Origin: Comamonadaceae bacterium
Lineage (GTDB): Bacteria > Pseudomonadota > Gammaproteobacteria > Burkholderiales > Burkholderiaceae_C
NCBI GenBank assembly: GCA_947450695.1
Contig: CANFWV010000035.1
Coordinates: 1-36,919, forward strand
Reading direction: 5' to 3'
DNA: 36,919 nucleotides
The notes below the pieces were generated by a model. It did no database searches. It had not been told where the DNA came from and was given only the letters and a program-made list of their open reading frames with translations. Positions 17,935 to 27,381 of the stretch are shown piece after piece (positions within the stretch are counted from its first letter, which is position 1; each line of letters begins with the position of its first letter). The translations under genes were made by a program, and so were the position numbers.

Positions 17935-19635
17935 ATGGGCCGAAAGCTGCCCGACAACCTCAAGGAAATGAGCGCTTTGCCTACTTTGTCATCTCTGACT
18001 TCGCTGGATTGCACCACGACTCGATCCCGCAAGCGGTCGCTACAGCGTCGCTTGCGCTTCGGCTGGTTGAGCCGTGTCAGCTTAGCGTGCTGGCTGATGT
18101 TGGCGGCGGGCAGTGTCTCGCAGGCCCAACTGTCGGTGCCACCGGTGCGGGCCAGCCAGTTGCCGTCGTTGGGGGATGGCTCCGATTTTTCGGCGGCGAA
18201 GGAGCGACGGCTGGGTGACCGCATTGCCTTGAGTATTTTTCGGGACCCAGACTACATTGACGACCCGGTGTTGGGCGACTACGTTCAGGGCATCTGGCAG
18301 CCGTTGATGGATGCGGCCCGGGCGCGCGGTGAGTTGAGTGCTGAGCTCGACGAGCGCTTTGCCTGGACGGTGATGCTGGTGCGCGACCGCAGCGTCAATG
18401 CCTTCGCCCTGCCAGGTGGCTATCTCGGTGTGCACACCGGATTGATCGCCGTGGTCGGCAGCGCCGACGAGTTGGCTGCCGTCATGGGGCATGAGCTCAG
18501 CCACGTGACGCAGCGTCATATCTCGCGGCTGATGACGCAGCAACAACAAGCCATGCCGTGGTTGATTGGGGCCATGATTGTCGGCGCGCTGGCCGCGAGT
18601 AGAAGTCCCAATGCGGCCAATGCCGCCATCGTTGGCGGGCAGGCTGTTGCGGCCCAAGGCCAGCTTAATTTTTCCCGTGACATGGAGCGTGAGGCAGATC
18701 GGGTCGGCTTTGGTGTCATGGTTGACGCGGGTTTTGAGGCGAGCGGTGTGGGCAGCATGTTTGAAAAGCTGCAGCAAGCGTCGCGACTCAATGACAACGG
18801 CTCTTTCCCGTATCTGCGTTCGCACCCATTGACCACCCAACGTATTGCCGAAGCGCGTGCGCGGATCCAGACGGCACCGCCAAGTGCGCCGCATGCCGTA
18901 CTGAACAACGAACATCTGCACGGCATGATGTCGGCTCGCTCGCGGGTACTGGGCGATCCCGGTGTGGATGCGCTTCGCCACATGGTCGATGAAGCGCAGC
19001 GTGCGATGCCTGCCGCAGCCACTGCCACGGTACTGACGCCGGCGCTGGCCGCAAGCCTTTACGGCGGTGCTTTTGCGGCCAACCGAATGCGCGAGTTTGC
19101 GGTTGCGCGTGGTTTTGCCGTGCGGCTCAAGGCCTTGGCGGCGACGCTGCCAAGCGCGTCTAGCGCCGCTAACTTGTTGCTGATCGAGCTTGATTTTGAA
19201 GCCGGAAAAATCGCTGAAGCCGCGGCTGAGTCGCGCTTCGCGACGTCCAACAGTCGGGCAGAACTGATGTTGCAGGCGCGCGCTTTGCTGGCCGCTGGGC
19301 GCGCCGCGGAAGTCTCGGACAAATTACAAATTTGGGTGGTGTCGCATCCCCAGGATGCGCTGGCTTGGCAGCTGCTTTCCGATGCGTGGGGACGACAAAA
19401 TCAGCTTTCGCGTGCGGTTCGGGCTGAAGCGGAAAGCCGTGTTGCGCAGCTCGACTATCCAGCGGCGTTAGACCGTCTGAGGGCTGCGCAAGAGTTGTTG
19501 CGTAGCGGCCGTGGTGGTGCCGATCAAAATATGCACATCGAAGCGTCTATTGTCGACACGCGCACGCGCCAAGTGGCGTCGTTAATTCGGGAACAGGCGC
19601 TCGAGGATAAAGTCGACCGCAAGTTGCAGCCCTGA
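17935..19635 (+). CDS. M48 metalloprotease with TPR-like tail (BepA-like)
   Basis: 566 residues. A basic N-terminus and membrane/signal segment (about 45-65) lead to a periplasmic M48 peptidase domain: NAFALPGGYLGVHTGL, then HELSH (186-190) as the zinc site and EREAD (about 251-255) supplying the third ligand. LRSHPLTTQR closes the domain. The C-terminal 220 residues are Ala-rich helices like the TPR region of BepA, which degrades or assists misassembled outer-membrane proteins and LptD. The ATG at 17935 gives a rather long N-terminus; the ATG at 17968 is an alternative. The 3' end overlaps the antisense holin-like gene by 54 nt. Confidence 0.88.
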   Translation: MGRKLPDNLKEMSALPTLSSLTSLDCTTTRSRKRSLQRRLRFGWLSRVSLACWLMLAAGSVSQAQLSVPPVRASQLPSLGDGSDFSAAKERRLGDRIALSIFRDPDYIDDPVLGDYVQGIWQPLMDAARARGELSAELDERFAWTVMLVRDRSVNAFALPGGYLGVHTGLIAVVGSADELAAVMGHELSHVTQRHISRLMTQQQQAMPWLIGAMIVGALAASRSPNAANAAIVGGQAVAAQGQLNFSRDMEREADRVGFGVMVDAGFEASGVGSMFEKLQQASRLNDNGSFPYLRSHPLTTQRIAEARARIQTAPPSAPHAVLNNEHLHGMMSARSRVLGDPGVDALRHMVDEAQRAMPAAATATVLTPALAASLYGGAFAANRMREFAVARGFAVRLKALAATLPSASSAANLLLIELDFEAGKIAEAAAESRFATSNSRAELMLQARALLAAGRAAEVSDKLQIWVVSHPQDALAWQLLSDAWGRQNQLSRAVRAEAESRVAQLDYPAALDRLRAAQELLRSGRGGADQNMHIEASIVDTRTRQVASLIREQALEDKVDRKLQP

Positions 19636-19932
19636 ATAGAGCAGCGAACCGACCAGTGCAGCGCCAAAGCCACGCACGTCGAGGCCGCTCAACAAGCTGG
19701 CAGCTGTCCAGAACAGCAGCGCATTGATCACGAACAGGAACAGTCCGAGGGTCACCAGGGTGACAGGCAGTGTGAGCAAGATCAGGATCGGCCGAACCAC
19801 CATGTTGAGCCCGCCCAGCACGGCCGCAGCCAACAACGCTGCGGTAAAACTGGTGACCACCACGCCCGAATAAAGATAAGCCACGGCCAGCAAGGCCGTG
19901 GCGCTCAAAAGCCAATTGAAAATGAGTTTCAT
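19582..19932 (-). CDS. Small holin-like (Phage_holin_4_2 family) membrane protein
   Basis: 116 residues with four hydrophobic helices and the signature GGLNMVVRPILILLTLPVTLVTLGLF split around helix 2-3, as in the family of phage-holin-4_2 proteins. Despite that name, these are ordinary chromosomal inner-membrane proteins and nothing else here is phage-like. The ATG at 19932 is preferred to the in-frame TTG two codons earlier. Its last 54 nt lie antisense to the end of the M48 protease gene. Confidence 0.85.
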   Translation of the reverse strand: MKLIFNWLLSATALLAVAYLYSGVVVTSFTAALLAAAVLGGLNMVVRPILILLTLPVTLVTLGLFLFVINALLFWTAASLLSGLDVRGFGAALVGSLLYSGLQLAVDFILERLFPN

Positions 19933-19973
19933 GACCAAAGAATACCAGCGATGTCACTGCGCTGTTTGACGCT

Positions 19974-20423
19974 TTAGTCTGTGGCGACGAGCAGGCCAGC
20001 GCTGGCCACCGCAGCGAAATACCCCATGGCCCCTTGGCGCTCTGGGGCTTGTGTCGCGGTCACGGGTTGCAGACTTTCACCAAACTTGGGCCGACGCGCG
20101 TCCAATATGCGCGCCTGGCCGTGCTGCTTGAGGAGGGACTCAGTCTGGCCAGTGAGATCGGCTTTGGCCATGTAAGTGTGGACTTTGTCGCCGTTGTTCA
20201 CCAGCAAGGGGACGAGCTGAGAAAAAACCTTTTCAGCCCACTTGGCGCGCCAACTGTCGCGCGAGCTGCGGGCCAGCCATTTGCTCACACGGTGCGTCAT
20301 GCGCGGCGGGCAGCCAACCACAATCCAACGGGCGGGTGCCCCAGCGCCCGTGCCCTGCAACATGGGTTGCAAAAGTTGCAGGCCGTACGCGGCGTCGTCA
20401 ATGTAAACGATGATGTTGTCCAT
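19974..20423 (-). CDS. Conserved hypothetical protein
   Basis: 149 residues without signal peptide or membrane helix until a hydrophobic C-terminus (FAAVASAGLLVATD). It begins with an IIVYIDDAAYGLQLLQPML strand-helix and contains WIVVGCPPRMTHRVSKW, suggesting an alpha/beta fold faintly like universal stress proteins. I do not recognise a named family. A strong AAGGAG precedes the ATG. It lies 40 nt after the TerC gene on the same strand and is probably cotranscribed, so it may share manganese-dependent control (inference). Confidence 0.75.
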   Translation of the reverse strand: MDNIIVYIDDAAYGLQLLQPMLQGTGAGAPARWIVVGCPPRMTHRVSKWLARSSRDSWRAKWAEKVFSQLVPLLVNNGDKVHTYMAKADLTGQTESLLKQHGQARILDARRPKFGESLQPVTATQAPERQGAMGYFAAVASAGLLVATD

Positions 20424-20463
20424 GAGTTTCTCCTTGTGTTGTCGTGGTTAAAAACTAGAAAGT

Positions 20464-21186
20464 TCAATCCGAAACGGGGTGTGCCTGTCGGATCAAACGG
20501 TTGCGGCGGGCCGCCCACCAACCAGCGCCCAAAACACCGCTGATAGCCAATACATAGGTAGCCCCTTGCGCAGCCAGATGCAGGTTGTCAGATGCGGTTG
20601 TGGCGTTGCCGTAGAGTGGATCGAGCAGTTGTTCGCCGACGATCATCTTGGCAGCCGTGAAGGCCAGCACGGCAGCACCAATACGGATAATGATGGGGAA
20701 ACGTTCGACCAGTTTCAGCACCATCGTGCTGCCGTAGACGACGATGGGCACGCTGATGAGCAAACCGATGATGACGAGATCAAAAGCGCCTTGAGCAGCA
20801 CCGGCCACCCCCAGCACATTGTCAACGCCCATCAGTGCGTCGGCCACCACAATGGTTTTCATGGCGCCCCAAAAAGTGCTGGCCACCGGGCCTTCGTGTT
20901 CTTTGCTGCCTTCGTCAGAGAGCAGCTTGTAAGCGATCCAGATCAGGCCGAGGCCACCCACCAGCATGAGCCCGGGGATCTTCAGCAGCCAGACCACGCC
21001 AACGGTCATGATCGCGCGAACCACAATGGCACCGACAGCGCCCCACATGATGGCTTTTTTCTGTAGTTGAGGCGGCAGATTGCGTGCGGCCAGCGCGATG
21101 ACGATGGCGTTGTCGCCCGCCAAGACCAAGTCAATCAGGATGATGGCCAGCAAGGCTGTCCACCAGGGGGTTGAAAATAATTCCAC
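20464..21186 (-). CDS. TerC-family membrane protein, putative Mn2+ exporter
   Basis: 240 residues, seven or so helices. The two acidic repeats that define TerC are present: DLVLAGDNAIVIALAAR in helix 1 and DALMGVDNVLGVAGAA later. The GTG at 21186 is chosen as start: it follows GGAG by about 8 nt and the protein then begins ELFSTPWWTALL as in homologues. The open frame upstream to 21282 encodes no homologous sequence and lies within the leader. TerC proteins of this kind (Alx-like) export manganese or affect metal loading of exported proteins. The yybP-ykoY riboswitch upstream supports a manganese role. Confidence 0.92.
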   Translation of the reverse strand: MELFSTPWWTALLAIILIDLVLAGDNAIVIALAARNLPPQLQKKAIMWGAVGAIVVRAIMTVGVVWLLKIPGLMLVGGLGLIWIAYKLLSDEGSKEHEGPVASTFWGAMKTIVVADALMGVDNVLGVAGAAQGAFDLVIIGLLISVPIVVYGSTMVLKLVERFPIIIRIGAAVLAFTAAKMIVGEQLLDPLYGNATTASDNLHLAAQGATYVLAISGVLGAGWWAARRNRLIRQAHPVSD

Positions 21187-21304
21187 GTTCACACTCCAAA
21201 AAATTAACACATGACCATTGATGAAATAGCCGCTGATGAAACCTGAGCAGGGTGATGAAGTGGACGGTGCAAACTGTGCCACGAGGGTGCTGTTTGCGAT
21301 GACG

Positions 21305-21337
21305 CTTCGATCAAACCTGTGCAGGTTTCAATCGAAG
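21305..21337 (-). promoter_or_regulatory. Hairpin following the riboswitch, possible expression platform
   Basis: Two 7-bp stems in series, CTTCGAT/ATCGAAG (21305-21311 with 21331-21337) and AAACCTG/CAGGTTT (21313-21319 with 21322-21328), form a long hairpin on the leader RNA. Its 5' side overlaps the last three bases of the aptamer (21335-21337), so aptamer folding and this hairpin may compete. No U-run follows, so control is more likely translational or by Rho than by intrinsic termination. Confidence 0.5.
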
Positions 21338-21488
21338 GTCTGGCTCGGCCTTGCAATGGCTGCAAGGCCCAATAAGCCGGAAGTGTGACTTCGTATTGAC
21401 GACTTATTGTGATGTTTTAAGGTGCTGTAAGGCGACTTTGGGTGACCAGAAACGACAGCACAGTAAAACAAGGGAGTTACTCCCCTTC
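21335..21488 (-). ncRNA. yybP-ykoY manganese riboswitch
   Basis: The leader of the TerC gene carries the conserved elements in order. GGGGAGTA (21478-21485) is in a GGGAG/CTCCC stem. AGTCGTCAATACG (21392-21404) is nearly identical to the equivalent part of Bacillus yybP. CCGG followed by CTTATTG (21370-21376) pairs with CAATAAG (21403-21409). A 9-bp hairpin GGCCTTGCA/TGCAAGGCC (21347-21369) follows, and the end is GAGCCAGACCTT. Members of this class sense Mn2+ and commonly precede TerC/MntP-type exporters. It ends about 150 nt before the TerC start codon. Confidence 0.82.
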
Positions 21489-21682
21489 GTTCATGTATTT
21501 AACACTAAAAATAGATTCTGTGCATTTGAGGATGGCATTCGCGGTGAATTTCGCTATGTTTCGGCATCTCGTTCATAATTGAAAAATTGCCCCGGCCACT
21601 GGGTCGCGCGGCCTTCGGACGCATCTTCGCTCAGCCTGCTTTGACGCAGGTGATCGCCATTCATTTTTTGACCTCTTGACCC
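21489..21682. other. Intergenic region without recognised gene
   Basis: Between the 5' end of the riboswitch and the DUF3717 gene. It must contain the TerC promoter (minus strand; an A/T-rich stretch with TTAAAT near 21495-21510 is a possible -10) and the promoter of the plus-strand gene. Short open frames here have no ribosome site or homology. I see nothing else in it. Confidence 0.4.
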
Positions 21683-22123
21683 ATGCCCGGCATCCACATC
21701 ACTGATATTGAAGCCGCCATCAACTATTGGCGCGAGCGCTCGCCTTCGCCGGATGGCGTGACACTGGCACCCGAGTTGCGCGCGCTGGCCGAGGTCTATG
21801 CCTTGCTGGTTTTTTATCATGAGGAAGAGGCCGACGAGGCCAGTTTTCCGCCTAAGGCCATGGCCGCTTGGCTGACGTGGTACGAGACCACGGCCGACAC
21901 GCCGTGCATTGCGATCTGTTCGACCAGTCAGGGCGACGAGATGTGCAAGGGCTGCGGCCGCACCTTTGACGAGGTGCAGCATTGGCCAGCCATGACGCCG
22001 GGCGGTAAGCGCGACACTTGGCGTCGCATCACGCTAGAAGCCAGCTCTTGGCGTTTTGGTCGTTATGCCGACCGGGCACTCGAAAAAAAGGCGGCTGATG
22101 AAGCCGCCGATACTCAGCCTTGA
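21683..22123 (+). CDS. DUF3717-DUF1289 fusion protein
   Basis: 146 residues. The N-terminal half ([35 protein letters not shown]) matches DUF3717. The C-terminal half (TPCIAICSTSQGDEMCKGCGRTFDEVQHW) is the four-cysteine DUF1289 motif, likely to bind metal or an Fe-S centre. DUF1289 proteins usually stand alone, so the fusion is of some interest. Function is unknown. No clear ribosome site precedes the ATG. The gene ends 7 nt from the stop of the convergent purB. Confidence 0.85.
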   Translation: MPGIHITDIEAAINYWRERSPSPDGVTLAPELRALAEVYALLVFYHEEEADEASFPPKAMAAWLTWYETTADTPCIAICSTSQGDEMCKGCGRTFDEVQHWPAMTPGGKRDTWRRITLEASSWRFGRYADRALEKKAADEAADTQP

Positions 22124-22130
22124 GCGGGAC

Positions 22131-23585
<1,455 letters not shown>

Positions 23586-23680
23586 TTAGGAACTTCTGCG
23601 CTTTTGGCGAGCGTCGTCAAAAGCCATCTGCTAACTCGCTAGAATGCCTCTCAAAGACTCAAGACAGAATGCACAGAACC

Positions 23681-24295
23681 ATGAAACTTATCGGATCAAA
23701 CACAAGCCCTTACGTGCGCAAAGTACGCATCGTCATGGCTGAGAAGAAATTGGATTACCAGTTTGTCCTGGAAAACGTTTGGGCTGCTGACACGACCATG
23801 GCAGACTCAAATCCGCTGGGCAAGGTGCCATGTTTGGTGATGGAAGGCGGCGAAGCCGTATTTGATTCGCGCGTCATCGTTGAGTACTTGGACACACTTT
23901 CCCCTGTGGGCAAACTGATTCCGATGCAAGGCCGCGAGCGCGCTGAAGTCAAAACGTGGGAAGCGCTGGCCGATGGTCTGCTTGACGCCGCCATTCTGGC
24001 GCGTCTGGAAGCGACTTGGGATGGCCGCACGGAGGGGCAACGCAGCCAAGCTTGGATTGACCGTCAATTGGGAAAAATTGATGCGGTGCTGCAAGCCATG
24101 AGCACCGGCTTGGGTGACAAGCCATTTTGCAGCGGTGTGCATTTCAGCCTCTCCGACGTGGCCACTGGCTGCGCACTGGGTTATCTGGACCTGCGGTTCA
24201 CGACCATTGATTGGCGTGAGCGGCATCCCAACTTGGCCCGTTTGCAAGAAAAGCTGGTGCAACGCAGCAGCTTCATTGAGACGAATCCGAGCTGA
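23681..24295 (+). CDS. Glutathione S-transferase family protein
   Basis: 204 residues. The thioredoxin-like N-terminal domain starts MKLIGSNTSPYVRKVRIVMAEK, with the Ser/Pro-Tyr pocket, and includes the GKVPCLVMEGG cis-Pro loop and the FDSRVIVEYL glutathione gamma-Glu site. The alpha-helical C-terminal domain includes FSLSDVATGCALGYLDLR. It is probably a cytosolic detoxification enzyme of unknown substrate. The ATG at 23681 fits the family start; an ATG four codons earlier (23669) is possible. A TAGAAT -10-like hexamer stands at 23640-23645. The stop lies 5 nt from that of the convergent SnoaL-like gene. Confidence 0.92.
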   Translation: MKLIGSNTSPYVRKVRIVMAEKKLDYQFVLENVWAADTTMADSNPLGKVPCLVMEGGEAVFDSRVIVEYLDTLSPVGKLIPMQGRERAEVKTWEALADGLLDAAILARLEATWDGRTEGQRSQAWIDRQLGKIDAVLQAMSTGLGDKPFCSGVHFSLSDVATGCALGYLDLRFTTIDWRERHPNLARLQEKLVQRSSFIETNPS

Positions 24296-24300
24296 CCTGT

Positions 24301-24771
24301 TTACTGATTCGCCCGGCGTTTCAGCCAGCGCATCAGGCTGCCGACGGCGGGTAATTTTTCATACAGCTCTTCCGCTGCATCCCAGTAGTCGCGGTGGAAC
24401 TCAATCAGGCCGCCGGCACTGAGTTTCAGGTGTGAACCACCGCGCACGGTTTGCCACTCGTCCGGGCTGAAACGCTTGAACCGGAAGACGAAATCCCAGG
24501 TTAAAAAGCATTGCGAGCCATCGACCAATTGGCCCGTGACCACAAAGTGCGGCTGCTCCAGTGCCACATACATGTGGCTGAAAATGCGCTGCACTTCAGC
24601 CAGTCCGTGAACCTCATTGAACGGATCTTTGAACCAAGCCTCTGCGGTGTAAAACTCTCCCATCCTGGACACATCAGCAGGCTGCAGTGTCTCGAAAAAA
24701 TGCACGATACGGGCCACCGCCAAACGATCTGCAGATGACTGAAATGAAGAATCGGCGGTGCTGGGCGTCAT
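24301..24771 (-). CDS. SnoaL/NTF2-like protein, last gene of lipid operon
   Basis: 156 residues of NTF2-like alpha+beta fold: ARIVHFFETLQPADVSRMGEFYTAEAWFKDPFNEVHGLAEVQRIF is the typical first half, followed by HFVVTGQLVDGSQCFLTWDF and the final strand GGSHLKLSAGGLIEFHRDYWD. Such folds can be isomerases or ligand carriers; the catalytic identity is unclear. Its ATG overlaps the SDR stop as ATGA (24768-24771), so it is translationally coupled. The longer open frame upstream is inside the SDR gene and is not used. Confidence 0.85.
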   Translation of the reverse strand: MTPSTADSSFQSSADRLAVARIVHFFETLQPADVSRMGEFYTAEAWFKDPFNEVHGLAEVQRIFSHMYVALEQPHFVVTGQLVDGSQCFLTWDFVFRFKRFSPDEWQTVRGGSHLKLSAGGLIEFHRDYWDAAEELYEKLPAVGSLMRWLKRRANQ

Positions 24772-25541
24772 GGGTTTTTGACAAGTCGACTGGCGATGGC
24801 GAAATAGGCAGCATAGGGCAAGATGCGCAGCGCTTTCATCCACAGCGTGAAGCGTTTTGGGAAATGGATTTCAAAGGCACCTTTGTGCCAGCCTGCCAGA
24901 ATTTCACGGGCCGCATCAGCTGTCGTCACCAAGCCAGGCATCGGGAAATCGTTGTGTGCTGTTGCCGGTGTTTCGACAAAACCCGGATTGATCACACTCA
25001 CGCCAATACCGTTGGCCTTCAGGTCGACGTAAAGCGTTTCGGCTAGGTTGATCAGTGCAGCTTTGGTGGGGCCATAGGCCAGACTTTTCGGCAAACCGCG
25101 GTAACCGGCGACGCTGCTGACGATGCTGATGTGCCCGGCTTGACGCTTTAAAAAGTGCGGCAGCATGGCGTCCAGCACGTAGAGCACACCCACGTAATTC
25201 ACTTGCTGGTGTTTCAGCATTTCGCTCAGGTCAAAGTGGTCAGCGCGCTGGGGTTTGTAGTAGCCGGCGCAGTACATCACCAGATCGACCGGGCCTGCTT
25301 GCTGCACGGTGTGGGCGGCGGTCTTGACGGCCACAGGGTCGGAGGCATCCAGCGGAACCGCCACGGAGCCGGGGTGGGCTTCAACAAAACGGGCCAGCGC
25401 GTCGGCGTTGCGAGCGGACACCAAAACGCGTGCGCCTGCTGCGTGTAAGGCCTCTGCCGTAGCCAGGCCGATGCCACTGGAGGCCCCGACAAGCCAGACG
25501 GATTTGCCATGCCAGTCGGTGAAGGGAGGATTAAAACTCAT
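24768..25541 (-). CDS. Short-chain dehydrogenase/reductase
   Basis: 257 residues. The Rossmann motif GASSGIG is near residue 19, and SSVAGYRGL plus YGPTK provide the catalytic Ser, Tyr and Lys of classical SDRs. The C-terminus has a hydrophobic stretch (ILPYAAYFAIASRLV) that may associate with membrane, fitting a lipid-linked substrate (inference). It starts 8 nt after the DUF3833 stop and overlaps the SnoaL-like gene by 4 nt. An SDR occurs in the comparable alphaproteobacterial operon as I recall it. Confidence 0.93.
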   Translation of the reverse strand: MSFNPPFTDWHGKSVWLVGASSGIGLATAEALHAAGARVLVSARNADALARFVEAHPGSVAVPLDASDPVAVKTAAHTVQQAGPVDLVMYCAGYYKPQRADHFDLSEMLKHQQVNYVGVLYVLDAMLPHFLKRQAGHISIVSSVAGYRGLPKSLAYGPTKAALINLAETLYVDLKANGIGVSVINPGFVETPATAHNDFPMPGLVTTADAAREILAGWHKGAFEIHFPKRFTLWMKALRILPYAAYFAIASRLVKNP

Positions 25542-25549
25542 GTCGTTTT

Positions 25550-26098
25550 TTAGCGTTTGACGAAGGACAGCGTGACGTCGCCCAGATGAATGCCGAACTT
25601 GCTCATGGCGGCTTTGTTGAGCATCACTTTGTCCGTCATCAAGTACATCCAGTCGTCAAATTGAACCTCGATGGTGCGGCCGTCGACAGGCAGCTTGAGC
25701 GTGTAGCCCCAACGAAAAGCGTTGCCAGTTTCTTGGCCGTTGGCTTCGCCCAGCACATCTCCGGCAGTGCCGGTGTAGCGACCATCCGGCTGACGTTGGA
25801 GTTTCCAGACGCGGCGGTCTGTGGTGCCGTCCGAGTAGGTGAAGGCTTCGTCAAGCACACCGACTTCTTGGCCGGCAGGACCTTGCCACGAACAGGTCAT
25901 GACGACGGTGAAGCGCTTGACGACTTTGCCGGAGCGGTCGGTGAAGATGCCGTAAGCGTCGAGCGTTCCGTTGAAGTATTGACGCAGGTCTAGCACCGGT
26001 TTTTCTTGGGCGTAATCGCTGACCTGCGGGCCGGCACAACCGGCCAAGCCAATGCCTGCTGCGACAACCAAGGCGGCGATGAGCAAATGTTTTTTCAT
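25550..26098 (-). CDS. DUF3833 lipoprotein
   Basis: 182 residues. A lipoprotein signal (MKKHLLIAALVVAAGIGLAGC) predicts lipidation at Cys21. The remainder matches the DUF3833 pattern: LDLRQYFNGTLDAYGIFTDR, VVKRFTVVMTC, then beta-rich sequence with FQFDDWMYLM-like VQFDDWMYLM. Probably an outer-membrane or periplasmic lipoprotein handling lipid or a lipid-derived ligand (inference). The ATG overlaps the MFS stop as ATGA (26095-26098). Confidence 0.88.
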   Translation of the reverse strand: MKKHLLIAALVVAAGIGLAGCAGPQVSDYAQEKPVLDLRQYFNGTLDAYGIFTDRSGKVVKRFTVVMTCSWQGPAGQEVGVLDEAFTYSDGTTDRRVWKLQRQPDGRYTGTAGDVLGEANGQETGNAFRWGYTLKLPVDGRTIEVQFDDWMYLMTDKVMLNKAAMSKFGIHLGDVTLSFVKR

Positions 26099-27381
26099 GG
26101 ACTACTTTCTAGAGAGGCTTGGGAAGCTTGAGAAGTGGGTCGGATCACCCACAGATACAGGGCCGCTGCGGCCAATGCTTTGAGGACGCAAGGCAGGACG
26201 CAGTAGGCCACCACCAGCGCATTCAATGCAGCGGCGTCACGCACACCGGGGGCATAACCAAAGAGGTCGAGCAGGGGCAGGGCCAGCCCTGCGGCCAAGG
26301 CCAGATTGAGCTTTGTGGCGAAGCTCCACCAGCCAAAATAAGCGCCCGTGGCACGGCTGCTCTGAGTCTGGATCACGCCCGCCAGCAAGGCGCTGGGCAG
26401 CGCCAAGTCAGCGCCCAAGGCGACTCCCGACAGTGCACAAATCAGCGCAAAGGCCAGCATTTGCCCATCGACCACTTGGCTGGCCCAGACAAAGACGCTC
26501 ATGGCGAGCACCATGCCAACCAGCCAGCTGCGGGCCAAACCGATGCGTTTGACGACGGCCAGCCACAAGGGAATCGACAGCGCCGCGCACAAAAAATAAC
26601 TGCCGAGAAACAGCGGCTCAAAACTCGCTGGCGCAGCGAGCTTGTCTTGGATGAAAAACAAGACCAGCGTAGCCGGTATGGCACTGGCGATGCCGTTCAG
26701 CAAGAACACCGCCAGCAGTCGCCTAAAGCTAGCTTGGCGAAAGGGTTGCCAGACGGAGGTTGGCTTAGCCTGTTCTAGACTGCAGGCTTGAGGCGCCGGT
26801 CTGACTGAGCGTTGCCAGCCCCACCAGCCCAATACCAAGGCAACACAAAAGACCGCGGTGGTGACGGGCAAACCCAGCAACACCGGCAACACCGATGCCG
26901 TCACCACACCGAGCAATCCCAGGCCTTCGCGCCACGCGACGATGCGGCTGCGCTGCGTTTCGTTGCCACCTAGCAGGGCGGCCCATGACTGGTGTGCCAC
27001 GCTCAAGGCGCTGTAGCCGGCGTAGGTCAGCATCAACATGGCGGTGACCCAGATCACCAGCGCACCGGGTTCGCTCACCAGCGGGAAAAACAGCAGCGCA
27101 AAGCCGATCGCCAGCACCAGTGCAGCCGCCGCGCCCAAGGCCAAAACGGCAGCGGTGGAGCGAGCAAACAGCCGATCAGTCAGTCGGCCCAAGGCGGGGT
27201 CAATGAAGGCATCAAATAGGCGCGCGCCAAGCAGTACGGCACCGAGCGTAGCCAAGGGCACACCGAATTCGCGCGCGTAATGGTTGGGCAAAATCACATA
27301 CAGCGGCAGCGCCGCAAAGGCCAGTGGAAAACCCATCAGCCCGTAGGCGACGCCGTTACGCGAACCGAAGGCGGTGTTCAA
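26095..27381 (-). CDS. MFS/GPH-type transporter of lipid operon
   Basis: 428 residues with about 12 helices. The beginning (VAYGLMGFPLAFAALPLYVILPNHYAREFG) and DAFIDPALGRLTDR are characteristic of the glycoside-pentoside-hexuronide/MFS_2 group. Close relatives sit in operons with CFA-like and DUF1365 genes, so the cargo may be a lipid or lyso-lipid and not a sugar (inference). The start appears to be a TTG at 27381 sharing TTGA with the stop of the preceding gene; the next ATG (27336) would remove half of the first helix. Confidence 0.88.
   Translation of the reverse strand: MNTAFGSRNGVAYGLMGFPLAFAALPLYVILPNHYAREFGVPLATLGAVLLGARLFDAFIDPALGRLTDRLFARSTAAVLALGAAAALVLAIGFALLFFPLVSEPGALVIWVTAMLMLTYAGYSALSVAHQSWAALLGGNETQRSRIVAWREGLGLLGVVTASVLPVLLGLPVTTAVFCVALVLGWWGWQRSVRPAPQACSLEQAKPTSVWQPFRQASFRRLLAVFLLNGIASAIPATLVLFFIQDKLAAPASFEPLFLGSYFLCAALSIPLWLAVVKRIGLARSWLVGMVLAMSVFVWASQVVDGQMLAFALICALSGVALGADLALPSALLAGVIQTQSSRATGAYFGWWSFATKLNLALAAGLALPLLDLFGYAPGVRDAAALNALVVAYCVLPCVLKALAAAALYLWVIRPTSQASQASLESSP

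Noticed and set aside
19582..19932. Prophage remnant suggested by the holin-like gene
   Set aside because: The family is widespread on ordinary chromosomes and no other phage gene is nearby.
21187..21282. N-terminal extension of TerC to a GTG at 21282
   Set aside because: The extra 32 residues are not TerC-like, and the GTG at 21186 has a GGAG site and a homologous N-terminus.
21351..21578. 75-codon plus-strand open frame in the TerC upstream region
   Set aside because: It lies antisense to the riboswitch, lacks a ribosome site and has no recognisable protein features.
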